A stretch of DNA of 64,000 bases from Polyangiaceae bacterium (GTDB taxonomy: Bacteria > Myxococcota_A > Polyangia > Polyangiales > Polyangiaceae): assembly GCA_016929495.1 (NCBI GenBank), contig JAFGIS010000187.1:1-64000 (forward strand), given 5' to 3'. Below are positions 9,414-17,960 of the stretch, piece by piece. The position numbers were made by a program, and so were the translations under genes. Position 1 is the stretch's first letter. Every line of letters begins with the position of its first letter. The notes under the pieces were generated by a model that was not told where the DNA came from, did no database searches, and worked only from the letters and a program-made list of their open reading frames with translations.

Positions 9414-10940
9414 CTAGTCGAAGTGAAGGAGCCGGGCGACGGTGTGGATGCACGCACCATAGGTGAAAGCGAACAGCGGGACGGAGACGGCCAGGACGGC
9501 TACCGCAAGCACGCGGTGTCCCGTGGTCGCGCCCCCGGTCAGGAATGCCAAGACAGCGTGCTCGTGCGTGAACACCATGAAGTAGGTCAATGCCACCAGG
9601 GCGATGGCGAAGAACGAGCCCAGGAGCTGGCGTGGTCCCACTGCCAGCCGATGATACAACTCCTCCATCTCGACCACGGGCACGCCGAGATGGTCAGAAA
9701 GCGCAGCCGTGAGTTCGCGACGCTTGCGCGCCCGCGCTCCCTCTGCCGAGCTGCGGAAGACGTCGCCGACCACCACGAGGCTGTACTCGGTGGCAGGATC
9801 GAGCGCCGCTGGCACGCGCGACGCCGGAAGCGTCCGCGCCTGGCCCGCACGGCCGGTGCTGCGCAGTGCGTCGAGAGTCGCGGTCATCTCGGTGTCCTGG
9901 GCAGGCTCGGCCGGCAAGTCCGCGTCGAACAGCACTCCTCCGTTCTCTTCCTTTGGCGCGCTGCCGGCAGCCCGGGAGTCCGCTGACGCGGACGGTTCGT
10001 TCTCGTCCAGGGCAGACACTCCGGACCCGTCGTCGGGCACGAGCTTCACCAGCTCGACGGCGGCATCCCAGCGTTCGGCGATCTCCTGCACGCGTCCGAA
10101 CACCGGCGGAGTCGTCGTGAATGCATCCGCCATCCACAAGATCGAAGTCGTGGCGATCGAACAGTGCAGGTCCTGAACGCCTTCCAGCGGCGCCAGCACC
10201 TCTGGAATGAGCGGGACCAGGCTTGCCTGACGCGGCATCACCTTGACCGTCAGCGTGCCCCGCTGAGCCTTGACCTGAAAGTCCGCCTGCGACGTGCGAG
10301 GATCGGTACCCAGGCGCACCCTTGCTCGGCTCGCGAGCAGGATGTCCTGCAGCATACGCACGGATGCTGGCGTCTTCTTGAACTCCGGAAGCTCGGCCGT
10401 GGCCAGCACTACCATCGCTGCGTTCGAGACCGAGAGGTGCTCGAGATTGACCACGACATCGTAGTTCGTGGGATCGGTCCAGTCCCGGCCGTAGAGGAAG
10501 TCGACCCAGCGCGCCCGGTCGAGGTCCACGCTGCGAACGTACTTCTTCGCCTCGGCCCAGCTCAGCTTCGTTCGCTGCATGGCCGCTTGGATTCGGTACT
10601 GCTCGTCAGCAACCACACGAACGCGGACGACCTCCGACACACCCGGGAGCAGCAGGTGGGCCGCATGTCCGTGGTACACTAGGTCCCCCGCCAGGGAGCG
10701 CTCGCACAGGTCGGCCGTGATGGCGGCCAGATACATGGCCCGCTCGCGTCCGAAACCGCGGACCACGCCCTGGGCCTTGACCATTGCGGCCTTAAGCCGA
10801 GCGACCGGAACATCTAGTCGACGCGCTGCGTCCCCGAGGACCTCGGATTCCGTGCAGGCGCAGCCGAGCTTCCTGCACAGTTCCTCCGCCAGCATGCGGC
10901 CACCGCTGAACGTGCCCCTTGAGATGGTCACGATCGGCAT
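9414..10940 (-). CDS. Cytidylate-kinase-like protein with BON-like middle and C-terminal membrane hairpin
   Basis: 508 aa. Residues 1-200 resemble the cytidylate kinase-like P-loop family: ISRGTFSGGRMLAEEL takes the place of the P-loop, followed by an RARWVDFLYGRDWTDP segment. Around 205-275 is a BON-like alpha/beta segment (DFQVKAQRGTLTVKV, then VQDLHCSIATT). A low-complexity acidic linker follows, and then two hydrophobic segments (SFFAIALVALTYFMVF and VLAVAVLAVSVPLFAF) that would anchor the protein. The P-loop is atypical (SRGTFSGGR rather than GxxGxGK), as in that family. First gene of the five-gene run, so a sensory or regulatory role with TauE is possible. No strong ribosome-binding site is seen. 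Confidence 0.7.
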   Translation of the reverse strand: MPIVTISRGTFSGGRMLAEELCRKLGCACTESEVLGDAARRLDVPVARLKAAMVKAQGVVRGFGRERAMYLAAITADLCERSLAGDLVYHGHAAHLLLPGVSEVVRVRVVADEQYRIQAAMQRTKLSWAEAKKYVRSVDLDRARWVDFLYGRDWTDPTNYDVVVNLEHLSVSNAAMVVLATAELPEFKKTPASVRMLQDILLASRARVRLGTDPRTSQADFQVKAQRGTLTVKVMPRQASLVPLIPEVLAPLEGVQDLHCSIATTSILWMADAFTTTPPVFGRVQEIAERWDAAVELVKLVPDDGSGVSALDENEPSASADSRAAGSAPKEENGGVLFDADLPAEPAQDTEMTATLDALRSTGRAGQARTLPASRVPAALDPATEYSLVVVGDVFRSSAEGARARKRRELTAALSDHLGVPVVEMEELYHRLAVGPRQLLGSFFAIALVALTYFMVFTHEHAVLAFLTGGATTGHRVLAVAVLAVSVPLFAFTYGACIHTVARLLHFD

Positions 10941-11247
10941 CGGGTAGAACCACTACGCGAACATGGCGGATTTTGCCACAGGTATCGGGGAGACCGCGTC
11001 GGCTTCGCCTTGTGCCGACTCCAGCGCATTGTTCCGCCGAAATCAGAACAGGGGCGCACGCCAACGCGCCTGAGAGAGCATCAGCCAGATGGCCAACCCG
11101 CGAACGGTTCGTTCTTAGACCTGCCTGCCGCGGTACGGAGCGCTTTGCCTACGATGCATACATGTTACTACATGTGCCCGGCGGACCCGCGCCAGGCCGT
11201 GGGCCAGGCGTTTCGTGGCATTCTCGCGCGCGAACGAGGAGGCAGGC
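10941..11247. other. Divergent intergenic region
   Basis: It lies between the five-gene minus-strand run and the MscS gene and should carry promoters for both. I find no clear promoter hexamers or operators. The GAGGAGG ribosome-binding site of the MscS gene lies at its right end. Confidence 0.5.
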
Positions 11248-12291
11248 ATGCACGAGGTGATGGAGCTCCTTCGGTCCCGTTCGGACCTGTCTGTTGCGGC
11301 AATCGTCGTCGGCAGCTTGCTGGTCAGTCTGATCCTCGACCAGGTGACCTCGCGAGTACTCCCCCGTCTGACATCGAAGACGCGCACACAGCTCGACGAT
11401 GAGATCGTTGCCGCCGTGAGGAGGCCGTTGTTCGTCAGCGTACTTCTGGTTGGCGCTTGGTGCACGACGTGGAGGCTCGGTGCGCCGCCCGCCTGGGCGG
11501 GCCGCATCCAGGCGGGGCTTGTCACGCTCGGGATCCTCTTGTGGACAGCAGCAGGCATGCGCGTCGGCAAAGCCGTGCTCACGCTCGTGGCGAATCGGGT
11601 CGGAGAGCATCGCTACATACAGCCGCGAACCGTCCCGCTCTTCGATATTTCCGTGCGCACCTTGATCGTGGGTGGAGCCGCGTACGGAATCCTCCTGGCC
11701 TGGGACGTGGACGTCACGGCGTGGCTGGCTTCTGCCGGCATCCTCGGCATCGCCATCGGCTTCGCAGCCAAGGACACGCTCGCCAACCTCTTCTCCGGCA
11801 TCTTCATTCTGGCCGATGCGCCCTACAAGATTGGCGACTACGTCGTGCTCGCGTCGGGAGAGCGCGGCCGCGTTACCGACATCGGTATCCGCTCCACGCG
11901 TATCCTCACGCGGGACGACATCCAGATCATCATTCCGAACGCGGCCATTGCAGGCGCGACCATCGTCAACGAGACGGGAGGGCCTCACGCCAAAGAACGG
12001 ATACGCGTCGACGTCGGTGTCGCCTACGGAAGCGACATCGACCAGGTCCGCGCCACGCTGCTCGCCATCGCCCAGGAAACCTCGCTGCTCTGCGCCGAAC
12101 CGGCTCCGCGCGTCCGCTTTCGCGCGCTGGGGGAATCTTCGCTCGATTTCCAGCTGCTCGGCTGGATCGAAGAACCGGCGCTGCGCGGCCGTGCCATCGA
12201 CGAACTGCTGACCGCCATCTACAAACGCTTCCAGGCCGAGGGGATCGTCATCCCGTTTCCTCAGCGCGACGTTCACCTGAGCCGTTCGTAG
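11248..12291 (+). CDS. MscS-family mechanosensitive ion channel
   Basis: 347 aa. Three to four N-terminal hydrophobic segments lead to the pore-lining helix (WLASAGILGIAIGFAAKDTLANLFSG), then the beta domain (YKIGDYVVLASGERGRVTDIGIRSTRI) and a C-terminal alpha/beta domain ending near FPQRDVHL. The GIAIGFAAKDTLANLFSG signature is diagnostic of small-conductance MscS channels. The track begins at GTG 11215, but ATG 11248 is preceded by GAGGAGG at five bases, so I start there. It is monocistronic and convergent with the porin gene. Confidence 0.93.
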   Translation: MHEVMELLRSRSDLSVAAIVVGSLLVSLILDQVTSRVLPRLTSKTRTQLDDEIVAAVRRPLFVSVLLVGAWCTTWRLGAPPAWAGRIQAGLVTLGILLWTAAGMRVGKAVLTLVANRVGEHRYIQPRTVPLFDISVRTLIVGGAAYGILLAWDVDVTAWLASAGILGIAIGFAAKDTLANLFSGIFILADAPYKIGDYVVLASGERGRVTDIGIRSTRILTRDDIQIIIPNAAIAGATIVNETGGPHAKERIRVDVGVAYGSDIDQVRATLLAIAQETSLLCAEPAPRVRFRALGESSLDFQLLGWIEEPALRGRAIDELLTAIYKRFQAEGIVIPFPQRDVHLSRS

Positions 12292-12351
12292 CGCTGCCGC
12301 TCGCGTATCGGGACCCGAGCGTCGCGCAGCGACGACCCGTCGACCACGCCG

Positions 12352-13836
12352 TCAGAACGTGGCGTCGAGCAGGGCGTAGATCCCGTGGGTCGCCTGCTTG
12401 AGCTTGAAGTCGGTCGACGTTCTGGCAATCCAGCTTGTCTGCAGCTTGAACTTGTGGCCGTTCAGATAGTAGTTGACGCCCGCTCCCACCTCCTGACCTC
12501 GGGTGTCTGCCTCCGAAACGAGCGTCGGATCGGTATCCGCACGCGCCTTCATGCGCGCCACGCGACCGACGACTTCGATCGGCGGGTCGAAGACGTACGA
12601 TGCTTGCGCGACCCAGCCGCTGCCCGAGCGCGTGTACTCGGTGACGGCACTGCCGTTCGCGTCCACGGACGCAAGGGTGTCCGCCGACGCCTTGCGCCAG
12701 AGCAACTCGCCCTCGAGTGCGATGCCCATCCACTTGAAGACCAGGTCGAGGGCTGCGTGGCGGTAGTCGGTCGTCCCCCCGGTGAAGGTGGCCCCCGTGG
12801 TGCTCCGTGCGCGATCGGTATTCCAGTTGCCGGCGACGCCCGCACCCAGGGCCACGCCGGGGTCCTTGCGGCGCTTCAAGTCGCCTTCGAAGTCGTCGTC
12901 GATTTCTCCCAGCGGACGCAGCTCGACTCGAGCCATCAGCAGCGCACCGGGTTTCTTGCCGACCGAAAGGTTCGTTCCGCCGCCGCCGAACGCTCCGAGG
13001 CGCAAGGCCACCGGCGACGAGTCTCCCAGGAAGTGCTCGGAGTAGAACACGACCCCAGCGTCGCGGTCGAGAGTGAGCTCCGCCACGGGCCGCGGCCGCT
13101 CTGCCATCTGAAGAGCGGACTCCCGCACGGTCCGCAGACGGTCGAACGGCACGAAGAACTGACCTGCCCGCATCGCCAGATCGCGGTGGACCTTGTAGTC
13201 GAGGTACGCGTCGTAGACGGGCGAAGTGGCGCCGTCCCGATAGTCGCGTCCGCCGAATGCGAATTGAATTTGGTACCTGAGTCCGGGACGAAACGCGAAT
13301 CCGGACAGCGACAGACGCGCCGTGTTGATGCTGACCAACTGCGAGAGCTTGCGTTCTCCGTCCGGGTTCTTCGGTGGGACGTCGAGTTGGTAGCGCACCT
13401 GGAAGCGCGATTTCACGTTGAGCGAAAAGCGGTCGTCCACTTGGATGGTCGCCCCTTCACCGGCAGCGGCCGAGAGCGTCACCTCGCGCGTTTCGCTTTC
13501 GGTCGGCGGTTGCCGCGTGGCCGCCGGAGCGGGTGCCGGTGCGGCCGAGGGGACGCCCGGGGTCGCAGTCAGCTCGGGCGCTTGGGCCGGTTGGGCTGCA
13601 GGCGGTGGCGTCCCGGGAGGGCCGGTGTGCGCCGGAGGCTGACCCAGACCCGCGTTCTGATCAGGCTGCGAAGGGGCGGATGCGCCGCCGAGCGCTGCGG
13701 CGGGCACGACCTGAGCACGCGCTGGCTCGGGAAGCAGGAACGCCGAGAGCGCAACCACGGATAGGATCGCCGCCGGCAACGAGCCCGCAGCCACCCGGCG
13801 CGGCGGACGGTCGTGAGCGGAGCACAATCGAGTCAT
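12352..13836 (-). CDS. Outer-membrane porin, OprO/OprP-like
   Basis: 494 aa from ATG 13836 (GGAGA six bases upstream). A signal peptide ends near EPARAQ, then a Pro/Ala-rich segment of about 90 residues precedes a beta-strand-rich barrel with alternating aromatic residues (FSLNVKSRFQVRYQL, PGLRYQIQFAFG). The chain ends in LLDATF, an outer-membrane terminal strand signature. The order of strands matches phosphate-selective porin O/P proteins (the AMRAGQFFVPFDR segment). Transport specificity cannot be assigned; phosphate selectivity is only a family name. Confidence 0.82.
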   Translation of the reverse strand: MTRLCSAHDRPPRRVAAGSLPAAILSVVALSAFLLPEPARAQVVPAAALGGASAPSQPDQNAGLGQPPAHTGPPGTPPPAAQPAQAPELTATPGVPSAAPAPAPAATRQPPTESETREVTLSAAAGEGATIQVDDRFSLNVKSRFQVRYQLDVPPKNPDGERKLSQLVSINTARLSLSGFAFRPGLRYQIQFAFGGRDYRDGATSPVYDAYLDYKVHRDLAMRAGQFFVPFDRLRTVRESALQMAERPRPVAELTLDRDAGVVFYSEHFLGDSSPVALRLGAFGGGGTNLSVGKKPGALLMARVELRPLGEIDDDFEGDLKRRKDPGVALGAGVAGNWNTDRARSTTGATFTGGTTDYRHAALDLVFKWMGIALEGELLWRKASADTLASVDANGSAVTEYTRSGSGWVAQASYVFDPPIEVVGRVARMKARADTDPTLVSEADTRGQEVGAGVNYYLNGHKFKLQTSWIARTSTDFKLKQATHGIYALLDATF

Positions 13837-14064
13837 GGACAGTCTCCTGCGTTGAACGGTTCGCCCTGTGGAGGCGGCCGGCGAGTCTGCCACGGCGGCA
13901 GCACTCAAGTCATCCGCCGTGTTGGGTGGGCAACGCGGCTGCACACGGCGGCGGTCCAAGCCCCTGACGCAGCGCCGGCGTGGCAGACGTCCCCGCCCCG
14001 CCAGCGAGCCGACGAGAGAGGTTCATGGAGTGGCACACGGCTCGCTGGTGACCGAGCTCCGCGT

Positions 14065-14766
14065 TCATTCTTCTCTACGTCCAGCATCCGGGCCGTCCGT
14101 CACCTCTTGCAGTCTCCTGTAGTAGGAGCGCGAGGTGTACAGAGCCGCTAGCGGATTGTGGCCGGTCACGCGATCCTTGACCGCGAACACCGTAGTAGGG
14201 CTTTCCACGTGCTTGAGGAAGAGCGCGTCGTGTCCGACGCAAAGGCCGAGCATCAGGTTGAAGTCGGTGGCGGCCTCGTTGAGCACGCTCGCCTGGAGGA
14301 TTGGATTGCACATCGTCTCGTGCTGTCCGATCCTGATCTTCTCGTCGTCCCCGAGCCCGAGACGCTCCTTGGGAACGCCACCGACCTTGCAGGAAACCCC
14401 GACGACCGAGAATCCATGCTTCTCCAGAATGCGGCAGAGCATCCGAGCCTCTTGGCTGAGCCCTGCGCAGAAGGCGAGTCCGAGCCGACGAAATCCCATC
14501 CGTTGGCAGAACTCGACCGTCTCCTGTAGCCGGCACTTGGCAGGCTGGAGCACGAACGGCTGCCGCCCTCGCCCTGCGTAGCCTTCGGCTTCCTGTCGCG
14601 AGGCCTCGAGAGCGAAATGCTTCGTTGGGGGTCGGTCGTACTCGCCGAGCACCCCGTCCAGCAGGTGAGCGTGCGTCACCGTAGGGCATCCCTCCGGCGC
14701 TTGCCCGTTCGTTTCCTGACAGATCTGCGATTTCTCAGTGCATCGGGCGCAACTTGGTGTCGACAT
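14065..14766 (-). CDS. DUF1847 Cys-rich, probably metal-binding protein
   Basis: 233 aa, cytoplasmic. The N terminus has paired cysteines (CARCTEKSQIC), and further ones occur at CQRMGFRRLGLAFCAG, VGVSCKVGG, TMCNPILQA and LGLCVGHDALF. This spacing and the order LAFCAGL - CKVGG - MCNP - GLCVGHD match DUF1847, a family of unknown function with likely metal or Fe-S binding. GGAAG lies upstream of the start at 14766. It is divergent from the cupin gene. Confidence 0.8.
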   Translation of the reverse strand: MSTPSCARCTEKSQICQETNGQAPEGCPTVTHAHLLDGVLGEYDRPPTKHFALEASRQEAEGYAGRGRQPFVLQPAKCRLQETVEFCQRMGFRRLGLAFCAGLSQEARMLCRILEKHGFSVVGVSCKVGGVPKERLGLGDDEKIRIGQHETMCNPILQASVLNEAATDFNLMLGLCVGHDALFLKHVESPTTVFAVKDRVTGHNPLAALYTSRSYYRRLQEVTDGPDAGRREE

Positions 14767-15005
14767 GGCTGCTTCCGTTTCGTGTGGTGTGCGGTTGGAA
14801 GCGTGGCACCACGGCGCGACCGACGCTTCCAGGAGCTAGCCTGCCGCGGGGACTCTCGGCGGTCCAGCCGCCAGAAGCACCGGCGGTCCATGGGCCAGCG
14901 GTCGCCCGCGCGACCCCGAATCGTCGGTCTGCTCAGCCCCCTTGACGTGGATGGACGTTCGCTCTCTAACGTGTATCCTTGCCTTCACGCACGTGGAGTA
15001 CAGTC

Positions 15006-15353
15006 ATGAGAGTCGTTTCGAACTGGCGGCACATTCCTGGCACACCGGTCAGCATGGAAGGCGCCCAGAGTGCCGAGCGGCGCTTGGTGCTGGGGCCCGA
15101 CGACGGTACGCCGCTCATGGCGCTTCGAGTGTTCACGCTGAGTCCAGGAGGCCACACGCCGTACCATCGTCATCCCTTCGAGCACATGAACGTGGTCCTC
15201 GAGGGACAGGGAGTGCTGCACACGTCCGACGGTGAGCACGCACTGACCGCGGGTGCCATGGCCCTGGTGCTACCGGACGAGCTGCACCAATTCAGGAACA
15301 CTGGAGAAACCGACTTCTCCTTCGTGTGTCTGGTGCCGAACCGCTACGCCTGA
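15006..15353 (+). CDS. Small single-domain cupin
   Basis: 115 aa from ATG 15006, preceded by GGAG at seven bases (the track's 14979 start lies upstream of that site). Cupin motif 1 is GGHTPYHRHPFEHMNVVLEG with two His and a Glu that would bind metal. Motif 2 is PDELHQFRNTG with the third His. Single cupins of this size include sugar isomerase-like and thiol dioxygenase-like proteins; no substrate can be named. Convergent with the barrel gene ending at 15392. Confidence 0.88.
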   Translation: MRVVSNWRHIPGTPVSMEGAQSAERRLVLGPDDGTPLMALRVFTLSPGGHTPYHRHPFEHMNVVLEGQGVLHTSDGEHALTAGAMALVLPDELHQFRNTGETDFSFVCLVPNRYA

Positions 15354-15391
15354 GCTTCGCTCTTGCCCCCGGATTCGATTGGATCGCGCTG

Positions 15392-16396
15392 TTAGAATCG
15401 CAACAGTGCCGCGATCCGCAAATACGCCCCAGAAAGCGAGAGCTTGCCCAGATGGGCGTAGTCCGTGGCGATACCGTCGTTGTCGCCGCGGGGCTCGAGT
15501 TTCAGAGCCACGCCTTTGGCCAGTGTGTATCCGCCCTCGAACAGCACGCCAGCGGCGATGTGCGTCCCGAGGCTGTGTTCGCCCGAAACGCCCGCGCCGA
15601 GGCGCAGGAACGGGCTCACTCGGGAATCCTCGAACTGCTCGTCGTTCAGGCTTCCGTCGAAGCTCGCGCTGAGCAGCGACAGTCCCCCGGCGATCCGCGC
15701 ATGAGGCCCAACCCACGGCAGAACACGGTAGTGGGCGCCCACAGCCGCGCTGAACCTATGCAGCTCCAGGTCCGTGGCAGTGAACGCACCGCCAAACAGC
15801 TGACCCTCGTCCTGCGAGGTCATGCCCCAGGCCAGCTCAGCCACGAGCGCCACGTCCGGCAACAGCTCGACGGCGTCGTAGCTCGCACCCAACCCGACCT
15901 CTGTGCCGACGTCGTCGTCGTCGAACAGGTCATAGCCAGCATCCGTGTTCCACTGGGGCTCGATGACGAGGTACACTGCGAAAGGGAACTCAGCTGGGGC
16001 CGGCCAGGGAGCGGGCGGCACGAACTCGCTCCGGGTCGCCGGCTCGCTCGCGTTCGCCGCTGCGGGCGCCGCGGTGGCCGTGTTGTCCGGGGCTGGGCTT
16101 CCGGTGGGCGCTGCAGCAGCAGGCGCGGCCTCCGGTGAAGCCGGTGCACTAGCTCCCCCCGCCCCGTCAGTTGCTGCGCCCTCTGCCTGCGCCGCGGGCG
16201 CGCTGGTCGCTGCAGCGTCCTGCGTTGCCTCCGTGGCTGGGGCCGGGGATGCAGGCTGAGCGCCGGACGTGTTCGGCGTCGTGGTCTGCGCCGGCGCGGC
16301 CGGTGCAGTCGGCGCAGCCGCCGGCTGTGCCCGTACCGCCGCACACACGACGAACAGGGCCGTGGATACCATCCAGGCCGTCAGGTAGTTTTGCAT
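15392..16396 (-). CDS. Predicted outer-membrane beta-barrel protein
   Basis: 334 aa with a signal peptide (VSTALFVVCAAVRAQ) and about 100 residues rich in Ala, Pro and Thr. The last two thirds are amphipathic strands (FPFAVYLVIEPQWN, VGLGASYDAVELLPDVALVAEL). The chain ends AYLRIAALLRF with a C-terminal Phe, as expected for an outer-membrane barrel. It is the last gene of a three-gene operon: the start ATG at 16396 overlaps the previous stop by one base (TGATG). No family-specific motif is visible. Confidence 0.75.
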   Translation of the reverse strand: MQNYLTAWMVSTALFVVCAAVRAQPAAAPTAPAAPAQTTTPNTSGAQPASPAPATEATQDAAATSAPAAQAEGAATDGAGGASAPASPEAAPAAAAPTGSPAPDNTATAAPAAANASEPATRSEFVPPAPWPAPAEFPFAVYLVIEPQWNTDAGYDLFDDDDVGTEVGLGASYDAVELLPDVALVAELAWGMTSQDEGQLFGGAFTATDLELHRFSAAVGAHYRVLPWVGPHARIAGGLSLLSASFDGSLNDEQFEDSRVSPFLRLGAGVSGEHSLGTHIAAGVLFEGGYTLAKGVALKLEPRGDNDGIATDYAHLGKLSLSGAYLRIAALLRF

Positions 16397-17958
16397 CAGT
16401 CTTCACCTCTGTCCAAGATCCCGTCGAACATGAAGCCCCGCAGGGACTGCGCCGTCTTGCGTGACGGCGTCTGCGCGTCCAGGAGCGTCACGTGCCCGAG
16501 CAGTCCGGGATGCAGGACGGCGAGCTTGGTTGCTTTGGAGCCTCCAACCAGACCGGCACTCGCGATGGTCGCGTCCAGGCGCACCTCGCGCGGCTGCATT
16601 CCGTCCAAATCGAAAAAGCCGACGCGCGACTCGCCACGTACGACCAGCCAGACGCGGTCGCGCTTGCTGTCCACGAGCGTAGCGCCCGATGGCAGCGGCG
16701 AGTTGCTGGTGATAGAAGAGATCGTTCGGCTCTCCAGATCGACGACACTGAGCCCGGTCCCTTGGTAGGTGACGAGCAATCGGTTGCCGTTGAGCCGAGT
16801 CACGCTCGCGACGCTACCCGGCAGTGTGAGTGCCTCGACATTGCGGTCCTTTCGCGTCTCGAGATTCGCCAGGTCGACGAAAGCGGCGACGGGCTCGCCT
16901 TCCCCGAGCAGCAGGGTGTGCTGGGCCTCATCGCCGGTCGCGAACGGAACGATCATCGTGGCCGGCCTGCCCAGCGACACGCGGGTGACCGTGCTCGAGT
17001 CTGCGTTGACGACCAGCAATCCCGGGCCGACCGTCGTCGCCAGGAGCCGCTCACCTTCCTGGGTCCGTAGCAGCTCCATGTCGGTGGTGTACTCGCCGAC
17101 GCCGAGCTGGTTCAGCGAGAAATCGAAGTCGTTGCCGTGGGCCTCCGGAGCCGTTCTGGCTCTGAGCTGCAACAGGTACACGTCCGACGACGCGGCGCCC
17201 CGTAGGTAGATGCGCAGCGTGTCCGGGGAGAACACCGCCTGTCTCAGACCCACCGAGTTGGACTCTCCTCCACCCGAAGCGAGTTTGGCCGTCCATTCAC
17301 GACGGTCCGGATGCTTCAGGTCGAGGATGCTGAGGCTCGATTGGAACAGCACGGTCGCAAGACGGCGGCCCTCGTCGCCGATTCGCATCTCGGGTGACAC
17401 GAAGACCGCGCTGAGCGCTTCGGCCCCGTTCGAGAGGTTGCGTTGCATCGGATTGGACGAGCCCTGAGCCGCTTCGAGGTCGACGATCGAGACATCGCTC
17501 GCATTGGTGTAGCCGGTATCACTGCCGCTGTCCGCGATGGACGACAGGAACACGTAACGCCCGTCCTCCGACTGCATCAGTCTGTTGTACCCCGTACCGA
17601 GCTTGTAGCTGCGGTCGATCCCGTGGGCTCCGAGAACGACGAGCACACCTTCCGGCCCGTCCTCGACGTTCGCCGGACGTCGGCACAGAAGCAGCAACTC
17701 CTGTGAGTTCCGGCGTTGCTCCGTCAGGAGGGGTTCTCTCGGCAAGTCACGCTCCGTCACTCGCGCCTTCGGGCTGTTGCCGCCGAGCGCGAGCCAGTAC
17801 CCTCGGCTGTCGTCGCGGCGGACGAACACCATTTCGTCGCCGACGACGGCAGAAGCCATCACTTCCGCGGAGTCGTGGACGTCCGCGCTCCGCTCGCCGC
17901 AGGCAACGCCCCAGCACAAGAGTGCCACCCACCACTTGGTTCTTCCCAACGAATGCAT
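16396..17958 (-). CDS. Lipoprotein, propeller-like
   Basis: 520 aa from ATG 17958, with AGGAGA seven bases upstream inside the end of the preceding gene. The signal ends LCWGVACGE, a lipobox. The rest consists of repeated beta-rich blocks (LLVVNADSSTVTRVSLGRPAT, LLVTYQGTGLSVVDLESRTIS, VWLVVRGESRVGFFDLDG) typical of a seven-bladed propeller. It probably binds protein or polysaccharide at the outer membrane with its operon partners. No catalytic motif seen. Confidence 0.78.
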   Translation of the reverse strand: MHSLGRTKWWVALLCWGVACGERSADVHDSAEVMASAVVGDEMVFVRRDDSRGYWLALGGNSPKARVTERDLPREPLLTEQRRNSQELLLLCRRPANVEDGPEGVLVVLGAHGIDRSYKLGTGYNRLMQSEDGRYVFLSSIADSGSDTGYTNASDVSIVDLEAAQGSSNPMQRNLSNGAEALSAVFVSPEMRIGDEGRRLATVLFQSSLSILDLKHPDRREWTAKLASGGGESNSVGLRQAVFSPDTLRIYLRGAASSDVYLLQLRARTAPEAHGNDFDFSLNQLGVGEYTTDMELLRTQEGERLLATTVGPGLLVVNADSSTVTRVSLGRPATMIVPFATGDEAQHTLLLGEGEPVAAFVDLANLETRKDRNVEALTLPGSVASVTRLNGNRLLVTYQGTGLSVVDLESRTISSITSNSPLPSGATLVDSKRDRVWLVVRGESRVGFFDLDGMQPREVRLDATIASAGLVGGSKATKLAVLHPGLLGHVTLLDAQTPSRKTAQSLRGFMFDGILDRGED

Positions 17959-17960
17959 AC

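Noticed and set aside
12385-13764. 459-aa plus-strand ORF
   Set aside because: Antisense to the porin gene; the porin has a signal and C-terminal Phe.
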